A stretch of DNA of 64,000 bases from Microbacterium galbinum (GTDB lineage Bacteria; Actinomycetota; Actinomycetes; Actinomycetales; Microbacteriaceae): NCBI RefSeq assembly GCF_023091225.1, contig NZ_JAHWXM010000002.1:490078-554077 (forward strand), written 5' to 3'. This document shows positions 58,514-64,000 of this stretch, piece by piece (within the stretch, counting starts at the first letter, position 1; the number at the start of each line of letters is the position of its first letter). A program made the translations under genes and the position numbers. Below the pieces are notes generated by a model. The model was given only the letters and a program-made list of their open reading frames with translations. It was not told the origin of the DNA and made no database searches.

Positions 58514-59707
58514 TCAGACCGCGACGCCGTCCTTCCACACGCGGGCCACAAGCGGCACGCCGGGGCGATACGCGAGGTGGATGCGGGTCGGCGCGTCGAG
58601 CAGCACGAGGTCGGCCCGCGCCCCCGGAGCGATGATCCCGATGTCGTCGCGGCGCAACGCCCGGGCGCCGCCCGCCGTCGCCGCCCACACGGCCTCCGCC
58701 GGGGTCATGCCCATGTCGCGCACGGCCACCGCGATGCAGAACGGCATCGACGACGTGAAGCTCGATCCGGGGTTGGTGTCGCACGCGAGCGCGACCGTGA
58801 CGCCGGCATCGATGAGGCGGCGCGCATCGGGATACGGCTGGCGGGTCGAGAACTCGACGCCCGGCAGCAGAGTGAGCACGGTGTCGGATGCCGCGAGCAG
58901 CGCGACGTCCTCGTCGGTCAGGTAGGTGCCGTGGTCGACGGATGCCGCGCCCAGCTCGACCGCGAGCGCGACGCCCTCCCCCGGTCCGAGCTGGCTGGCG
59001 TGCACCCGCGGCGCCAAGCCCCGGGCGATCCCGGCCTCGAGCACGCGGCGCGACTGCGCGACGGTGAAGGCCCCGGTCTCGCAGAACACGTCGATCCACC
59101 GCGCGTGCGGGGCGCAGGCGTCGAGCATGGGGCCGATCACAAGGTCGACGTACTCGTCGCCGCGGTCGGCGTACTCGGCCGGCACGACGTGCGCGCCGAG
59201 GAAGGTCACCTCGGGCGTGACCTCGGCGGCGAGACGCACGAGACGCTCCTCGTCGGCGACGCTCAGCCCGTACCCGCTCTTGATCTCGACGGTCGTCGTG
59301 CCCTGCGCGAGCATCTCGTCGAGGAACCCGCGCACTCGCGCACGCAGCTCGTCGTCGGTCGCCGCGCGGGTGGCCGCCACGGTCGATCGGATGCCGCCGG
59401 CCGCGTACTTGCGTCCCGCCATCCGCTCCTCGAACTCGACGGCCCGGTCACCCCCGAACACCAGGTGGCTGTGGCTGTCGACGAACCCGGGGATCACCGC
59501 CCGCCCCGCGGCATCCACGATCTCATCGGCGGGCGGGGCATCCGCCGCTGCCCCCACCCACGCGATCCGGTCGCCGTCGATGAGGACGGCCGCCTCGTGC
59601 AGCGTGCCCACGGAATCGCCGCTGTCCGGGGTCCCTGAGCCCGCCGACGGGCCCGCCCCCGGAGCGTTCGTCGTCAACTCGCCGATGTTCGTGAGGAGCG
59701 TCGTCAT
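58514..59707 (-). CDS. hutI: imidazolonepropionase
   Basis: This 397-residue amidohydrolase has [16 protein letters not shown] (metal HxH), [56 protein letters not shown] (metal His) and [17 protein letters not shown] (metal Asp). That is HutI, which opens 4-imidazolone-5-propanoate to N-formimino-glutamate. It ends a run hutH-hutU-hutI; 32 bases separate it from hutU. No hutG or hutF, needed for the last step, lies in the window. Confidence 0.93.
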   Translation of the reverse strand: MTTLLTNIGELTTNAPGAGPSAGSGTPDSGDSVGTLHEAAVLIDGDRIAWVGAAADAPPADEIVDAAGRAVIPGFVDSHSHLVFGGDRAVEFEERMAGRKYAAGGIRSTVAATRAATDDELRARVRGFLDEMLAQGTTTVEIKSGYGLSVADEERLVRLAAEVTPEVTFLGAHVVPAEYADRGDEYVDLVIGPMLDACAPHARWIDVFCETGAFTVAQSRRVLEAGIARGLAPRVHASQLGPGEGVALAVELGAASVDHGTYLTDEDVALLAASDTVLTLLPGVEFSTRQPYPDARRLIDAGVTVALACDTNPGSSFTSSMPFCIAVAVRDMGMTPAEAVWAATAGGARALRRDDIGIIAPGARADLVLLDAPTRIHLAYRPGVPLVARVWKDGVAV

Positions 59708-59739
59708 GGCGTCAGCCTTTCAGATTCGAGAAGCGCAGC

Positions 59740-61413
59740 TCAGAGCATCGGGATGTTCAGGCCGCGCTCGCGCGCCACCTCACGGGCGTGTTCGTAGCCC
59801 GCGTCCACGTGCCGCATCACACCGGTGCCGGGGTCGTTGGTGAGCACGCGCTCGAGCTTCTGCGCGGCGAGATCGGTGCCGTCGGCGACCGTCACCTGAC
59901 CGGCGTGGAGCGAACGACCGATACCGACGCCTCCGCCGTGGTGGAGCGACACCCACGAGGCACCCGAGGAGGTGTTCAGCAGCGCGTTGAGCAGGGGCCA
60001 GTCGGCGATCGCATCGGAGCCGTCCTTCATCGCCTCGGTCTCGCGGTAGGGAGAGGCCACGGAGCCCGAGTCGAGGTGGTCGCGCCCGATCACGATGGGC
60101 GCCGAGAGCTCGCCCGAGGCGACCATCTCGTTGAACCGCAGCCCGGCGAGGTGGCGCTCCTTGTATCCGAGCCAGCAGATGCGGGCGGGCAGCCCTTCGA
60201 AGTGCACCTTCTCGCCGGCCTTCTCGAGCCAGCGGTGCAGCGCGGTGTCGTCGGGGAACAGCTCGGCGATCGCCCGATCGGTCTTGGCGATGTCCTCGGG
60301 GTCGCCCGAGAGCGCCGCCCAGCGGAAGGGTCCGCGCCCCTCCTCGAACTGCGGGCGGATGTAGGCCGGCACGAATCCCGGGAACGCGAACGCGCGGTCG
60401 AAACCGCCGAGTTCCGCCTCCCGACGGATCGAGTTGCCGTAGTCGAAGACCGCGGCACCGGCGTCCTGGAACGCGACCATCGCGGCGACGTGCGCCGCCA
60501 TCGACTCCCGCGAGCGCCGCGTGAACTCCTCGGCATCGCGCTCGGCCTCCGCCTTCCACTCGGCCACGTCGACGCCGACGGGCAGGTATGCGAGCGGGTC
60601 GTGCGCGCTGGTCTGATCCGTCACGATGTCGATCGGCACACCACGGCGGTGCAGCTCGGGGAACACCTCGGCGGCGTTGCCCACGACACCCACCGAGAGC
60701 GCCTCCCCGGCATCCTTCGCCGCGAGGACGCGGGCCACGGCGGCGTCGAGATCGGTCGTGTACTCGTCGAGGTACCCGTGCTCGACGCGGCGGGCGAGGC
60801 GCGACTCGTCGACGTCGACGATCAGCACCACGCCGTCGTTCATCGTCACCGCGAGGGGCTGCGCGCCGCCCATGCCGCCGGCACCGCCGGTGAGGGTGAG
60901 GGTGCCGCGCAGCGAGTCGCGGCCGAGCGAGCGGGCCACGGCCGCGAACGTCTCGTAGGTCCCCTGCAGGATGCCCTGCGTGCCGATGTAGATCCACGAG
61001 CCGGCCGTCATCTGGCCGTACATGAGCAGACCCAGTTCCTCGAGCCGGCGGAACTCGGGCCACGTCGCCCAGTCGCCCACGAGGTTCGAGTTGGCGATGA
61101 GCACGCGCGGCGCCCACTCGTGCGTGCGGAAGACCCCCACCGGCTTGCCCGACTGCACGAGCAGCGTCTCGTCGGGCTCGAGCTCGTCGAGGGTGCGCAC
61201 GATCGCGTCGTACGCCTCCCAGCTGCGGGCGGCGCGGCCCGTGCCGCCGTAGACGACCAGGCTCTCGGGGTGCTCCGCCACCTCGGGGTCGAGGTTGTTC
61301 ATCAGCATCCGCTTGGCGGCTTCGGCGCCCCAGCTCTTGGCGGTGCGCTGATTGCCGCGTGCCGCGCGCACGGTGCGCGTCGTGTCGGTGAGGGTGGGCT
61401 TCTGGTCAGTCAT
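59740..61413 (-). CDS. hutU: urocanate hydratase
   Basis: This 557-residue enzyme matches urocanase along its length: [82 protein letters not shown] (NAD+ site), [34 protein letters not shown] and [21 protein letters not shown]. It hydrates urocanate to imidazolonepropionate, using NAD+ as electrophile. Its start overlaps the hutH end by eight bases. Confidence 0.95.
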   Translation of the reverse strand: MTDQKPTLTDTTRTVRAARGNQRTAKSWGAEAAKRMLMNNLDPEVAEHPESLVVYGGTGRAARSWEAYDAIVRTLDELEPDETLLVQSGKPVGVFRTHEWAPRVLIANSNLVGDWATWPEFRRLEELGLLMYGQMTAGSWIYIGTQGILQGTYETFAAVARSLGRDSLRGTLTLTGGAGGMGGAQPLAVTMNDGVVLIVDVDESRLARRVEHGYLDEYTTDLDAAVARVLAAKDAGEALSVGVVGNAAEVFPELHRRGVPIDIVTDQTSAHDPLAYLPVGVDVAEWKAEAERDAEEFTRRSRESMAAHVAAMVAFQDAGAAVFDYGNSIRREAELGGFDRAFAFPGFVPAYIRPQFEEGRGPFRWAALSGDPEDIAKTDRAIAELFPDDTALHRWLEKAGEKVHFEGLPARICWLGYKERHLAGLRFNEMVASGELSAPIVIGRDHLDSGSVASPYRETEAMKDGSDAIADWPLLNALLNTSSGASWVSLHHGGGVGIGRSLHAGQVTVADGTDLAAQKLERVLTNDPGTGVMRHVDAGYEHAREVARERGLNIPML

Positions 61414-62947
61414 TCGCGTGCTCCTGTGCGATGCGGGCGACGGCGCCGGACTGCACGAGCGCGGTCACGGCCTCCATGTCGGGAGAGAGGAATCGGTCGG
61501 GCCCGGGGCCGGCGGCGACCGTGCGCACGAGGTCGCGCACGGCACCGGTGGCAGGTGCGGCCTGCAGGGGGGCGCGCAGATCAAGGGCGCGGGCACCGGT
61601 GAGGATCTCGATCGCGAGCACCCGACCGAGGCCGTCGATGGCGCGGCGCAGCTTGCGTGCGGCCGCCCAGCCCATCGAGACGTGGTCCTCCTGCATCGCC
61701 GACGAGGGGATCGAATCGACGGATGCCGGAACCGCGAGCCGCTTCAGCTCCGACACGATGCCGGCCGCGGCATACTGCGCGATCATGAGGCCCGAGTCGA
61801 CGCCGACCTCATCGGCGAGGAACGGCGGAAGACCGTGGTTGCGCGCCGGATCCAGCGCCCGGTCGGTGCGCCGCTCCGACACCGAGGCGACGTCGGCGAC
61901 CGAGATCGCGAGGAAGTCGAGCACGGCGGCGACCGGCGCCCCGTGGAAGTTGCCGTTCGACTCGATCCGCCCGTCGACCGTGATGACCGGGTTGTCGATG
62001 ACGCTGGCGAGCTCACGGCCGGCGATCGTCGCCGCGTAGCCCGCGGTGTCGCGCGCGGCACCGTGCACCTGCGGCGAGCAGCGCAGCGAGTACGCGTCCT
62101 GCACCCGGCCGTCCTCCGGACCCTTGTGGCTGTGCACGATGGGCGAGTCACGGAGGAACGCGCGCAGGTGCGACGCCGAGACGCCCTGTCCCGTCTGCGG
62201 ACGCAGCGCCATGAGATCGGCGGCGAAGACGGCATCCGTGCCCAACTGCGACTCGATCGACATGGCCGCGGCGATGTCGGCGGTGAGGAGCAGACCCTCG
62301 AGGTCGTGGAGCGCGAGCACCAGCATCCCGAGCATCCCGTCGGTGCCGTTGATGAGGGCGAGTCCCTCCTTCTCGACGAGGGTCACCGGCTCAATGCCGG
62401 CGGCCGCCAGCGCCTCGGATGCCGGGACCAGCGCACCGTCGGGGGTGCGCACGTCGCCCTCGCCCATCGCCGCCAGTGCGATGTGGGCGAGCGGGGCGAG
62501 ATCGCCCGAGCAGCCGAGCGATCCGTACTCGCGCACGACCGGGACGATCCCCGCGTTGAGCAGCGCGGCGTAGGTCTCGACGACGACGGGGCGCACGCCG
62601 GTGCGGCCCGAGGCGAGCGTCTGCAGTCGCAACAGCTGGAGGCCGCGCACGACCTCGGCTTCGACCTCGGCACCCGTTCCCGCCGCGTGCGAGCGGATGA
62701 GGCTGGCCTGCAGCTGCAGACGACGGTCGGGAGCGATGAACGTGGTGGCGAGTGCGCCGAACCCGGTCGAGACACCGTAGTGCGGGTGCGGGTCGGCAGC
62801 CAGCCCGTCGATCACGGCGCGGGTCTCGGCGACGCGAGCGAGCGCGTCGGGGGAGATCACGACGGGGGCGCCATGGCGGGCGACGGCGACGACATCGGCG
62901 GGAGCCAGCGGGGCGGCGCCGACGAGCACGGGGGCGAGTTCACTCAT
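61406..62947 (-). CDS. hutH: histidine ammonia-lyase
   Basis: This 513-residue lyase carries the MIO segment [14 protein letters not shown]; the cyclising tripeptide is Cys146-Ser147-Gly148 instead of Ala-Ser-Gly. Ser and Gly, which make the ring, are kept. [38 protein letters not shown] and [15 protein letters not shown] are further landmarks. It converts histidine to urocanate plus ammonia. TGGAAT and six bases precede the ATG at 62947, so the operon message may be leaderless. The divergent IclR regulator starts about 60 bases away. Confidence 0.94.
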   Translation of the reverse strand: MSELAPVLVGAAPLAPADVVAVARHGAPVVISPDALARVAETRAVIDGLAADPHPHYGVSTGFGALATTFIAPDRRLQLQASLIRSHAAGTGAEVEAEVVRGLQLLRLQTLASGRTGVRPVVVETYAALLNAGIVPVVREYGSLGCSGDLAPLAHIALAAMGEGDVRTPDGALVPASEALAAAGIEPVTLVEKEGLALINGTDGMLGMLVLALHDLEGLLLTADIAAAMSIESQLGTDAVFAADLMALRPQTGQGVSASHLRAFLRDSPIVHSHKGPEDGRVQDAYSLRCSPQVHGAARDTAGYAATIAGRELASVIDNPVITVDGRIESNGNFHGAPVAAVLDFLAISVADVASVSERRTDRALDPARNHGLPPFLADEVGVDSGLMIAQYAAAGIVSELKRLAVPASVDSIPSSAMQEDHVSMGWAAARKLRRAIDGLGRVLAIEILTGARALDLRAPLQAAPATGAVRDLVRTVAAGPGPDRFLSPDMEAVTALVQSGAVARIAQEHAND

Positions 62948-63008
62948 GTCTCGATTCCACACCCGAGGGGTCGCCCGCGACAGCGGATCATGACATCCTG
63001 TGTCTGTG

Positions 63009-63788
63009 ATGCCAGACAGTTCGGATGCCGTGGCCGACGCTCCCCTGCAGGTGCCGGCGGCCGAGCACACGCTGCGGATCCTCCGGTATCTGGCTGGGCG
63101 GCCCGCGCCGGTCGCCGCATCGGCGATCGCACGCGAACTCGCGCTCCCGCGGTCGACCGTCTACCACCTGCTCCGCACCCTGGCGCTGCACGGCTTCGTG
63201 GTGCACCTGCGCGAGGACCGTCGCTGGGGCCTCGGCACCTCCGCGTTCGAGCTCGCCGGCGGCTACGCCCGACAGCAGCCGCTCGCCCGGCTGGGGCGTC
63301 CGCTCGTGGCAGCCCTCTCGGACCGCCTGGGCGAGAGCGCGCACCTCGCCGTGATGAGCGGGGGCGACGTGCTCTACATCGTCGAAGAGCGCGCGCCGCG
63401 GCGGCCGGCACTCGTCACGGACGTCGGCGTGCGGCTGCCCGCGCATCTCACCGCGAGCGGGCGGGCCATGCTGGCCGCGCTCCCCCGCGAGCAGGTGCGC
63501 GCGCTGTATCCGAGCGCCTCGGCTTTCCCCGACCGCACCGGCGTCGGACCGCGGAACCCCCGCGAGCTCCGCGAGGTGCTCCGCGACGTGCGCACGCGCG
63601 GATATGCGACCGAAGACAGCGAGGTCGCCGACGGCCTGCGCTCCGTCGGCGCCGTGGTGCGCGATCACAACGGGTGGCCGGTGGCCGCGGTCGCCGTCAC
63701 CTGGGCAGGAAACGACGTCACGGAGACGCAATTGTCGGATGCGGTACGCAGCACCGCCTCGGTGCTCGAGGCGCGTCTTGCGCACTGA
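63009..63788 (+). CDS. IclR-family regulator, probable hut regulator
   Basis: The 259-residue protein has a winged helix near residues 15-80 (HTLRILRYLAGRPAPVAASAIARELALPRSTVYHLLRTLALHGFVVHLREDRRWGLG) and the IclR effector domain (ESAHLAVMSGGDVLYIVEERAP, RLPAHLTASGRAMLAALP, GYATEDSEVADGLRSVGAVV). It is divergent from hutH, so control of histidine degradation is likely; the effector may be urocanate or histidine. Three in-frame starts exist (GTG 63000, GTG 63006, ATG 63009) with no clear SD, and ATG is chosen arbitrarily. Confidence 0.87.
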   Translation: MPDSSDAVADAPLQVPAAEHTLRILRYLAGRPAPVAASAIARELALPRSTVYHLLRTLALHGFVVHLREDRRWGLGTSAFELAGGYARQQPLARLGRPLVAALSDRLGESAHLAVMSGGDVLYIVEERAPRRPALVTDVGVRLPAHLTASGRAMLAALPREQVRALYPSASAFPDRTGVGPRNPRELREVLRDVRTRGYATEDSEVADGLRSVGAVVRDHNGWPVAAVAVTWAGNDVTETQLSDAVRSTASVLEARLAH

Positions 63789-63842
63789 TCACGTGAGCAT
63801 GGTGCACGTGCGCGCGTGATCGCGTGTACGTGCCCGTAAAAC

Positions 63843-63878
63843 GAAAAAGAGCCACCCAGCGTTGGGTGGCTCTTTTTC
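63843..63878. terminator. strong bidirectional intrinsic terminator
   Basis: A 16-bp perfect stem (63843-63858 with 63863-63878) with a four-base loop has A-rich and T-rich flanks on both strands. It ends the rRNA operon on the minus strand ten bases after the 5S, and would also stop transcription from the IclR gene. Confidence 0.95.
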
Positions 63879-63887
63879 TTAAAAGAA

Positions 63888-64000
63888 GTCCGGCGGTGTC
63901 CTACTCTCCCACAGGGTCCCCCCTGCAGTACCATCGGCGCTGTGAGGCTTAGCTTCCGGGTTCGGAATGTAACCGGGCGTTTCCCTCACGCTATGGCCGC
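63888..64000 (-). rRNA. rrf: 5S ribosomal RNA, 5' end cut by the window
   Basis: Read on the minus strand the sequence runs GCGGCCATAGCGTGAGGGAA, then the loop CCCGGTTACATTCCGAACCC, CACAGCGCCGATGGTACTGC, and ends GGACACCGCCGGAC. This is an actinobacterial 5S. Only a few 5' bases lie beyond the edge. The operon should continue (23S, then 16S) past the right end. Confidence 0.97.

Noticed and set aside
62948..63008. IclR operator in the hutH/IclR gap
   Set aside because: Only a weak ATCA...TGAT symmetry is visible; not enough to annotate a site.

Overview
The window reads as a chromosomal segment of a high-GC actinobacterium of the family Microbacteriaceae, most likely Microbacterium or a close relative. 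Grounds: GC near 70 percent, GTG starts, many promoters that place the start codon six or seven bases after the -10 box, a very common GGATGC/GCATCC hexamer, and families I know chiefly from this group (DUF6716, DUF7882, DUF6412, DUF4916, DUF222-HNH). The right edge enters an rRNA operon: a 5S rRNA on the minus strand truncated by the window end. No phage, transposase or CRISPR array is visible.

Layout. 1-5.8 kb: C-terminal part of an Rv2629/baeRF-type ribosome-associated protein, a tandem duplication of a DUF4870-like membrane protein, ribosome-rescue hydrolase ArfB, a drug-efflux MFS pump divergent from its TetR regulator, and an alpha/beta hydrolase. 5.8-12 kb: a tRNA-like element with CAU anticodon beside a five-gene minus-strand operon (GT2 glycosyltransferase, polysialyltransferase-family protein, CMP-sialate synthetase fused to a KdsC-like phosphatase, sialic-acid synthase-family protein, DUF6716 glycosyltransferase), which looks like a nonulosonic-acid surface-glycan locus. 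12-23 kb: an unrecognised gene, DUF4229 beside menA, DUF4287, an Lrp regulator divergent from DUF6421 plus an SDR, an MFS transporter, threonine aldolase, a large secreted Ig-like repeat protein, a Nudix-fold protein and a carboxylesterase. 23-33 kb: an ABC-F protein with a long leader, two unknown proteins, the Lhr helicase, an EI24 membrane protein carrying a 21-bp coding repeat, and a Nei-type DNA glycosylase. 33-42 kb: small and metabolic genes, including a LysR effector domain without a DNA-binding part, a glutamine amidotransferase, PurU, a nitronate-monooxygenase-like enzyme, DUF6412 plus YidC, an EamA exporter, an SDR, DUF7882 and an FHA protein.

42-49.8 kb is a phosphonate operon: phnD, phnC, a fused double phnE, an FAD amine oxidoreductase, a phosphonatase-like HAD enzyme and a zinc alcohol dehydrogenase, divergent from a GntR/UTRA regulator, with an inverted repeat in the control region. 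No C-P lyase or PhnW transaminase is present, so uptake followed by oxidation to a phosphonoaldehyde and phosphonatase cleavage is the likely route. 49.8-58.5 kb: a DUF1877 protein, a DUF222-HNH gene, an EamA transporter behind a ykkC-class riboswitch, aminopeptidase M18, an NCS1 permease coupled to an isochorismatase-type hydrolase, an MBL hydrolase and a TetR gene with nested palindromes. 58.5-63.8 kb: histidine degradation (hutH, hutU, hutI) divergent from an IclR regulator, then a strong terminator and the 5S rRNA.

No wholly new system can be proved from sequence alone. The best leads are the nonulosonic-acid locus, the ykkC riboswitch upstream of an EamA transporter, the tRNA-like element, the DUF6421 module, and a dispersed repeat that has become part of the alcohol dehydrogenase.
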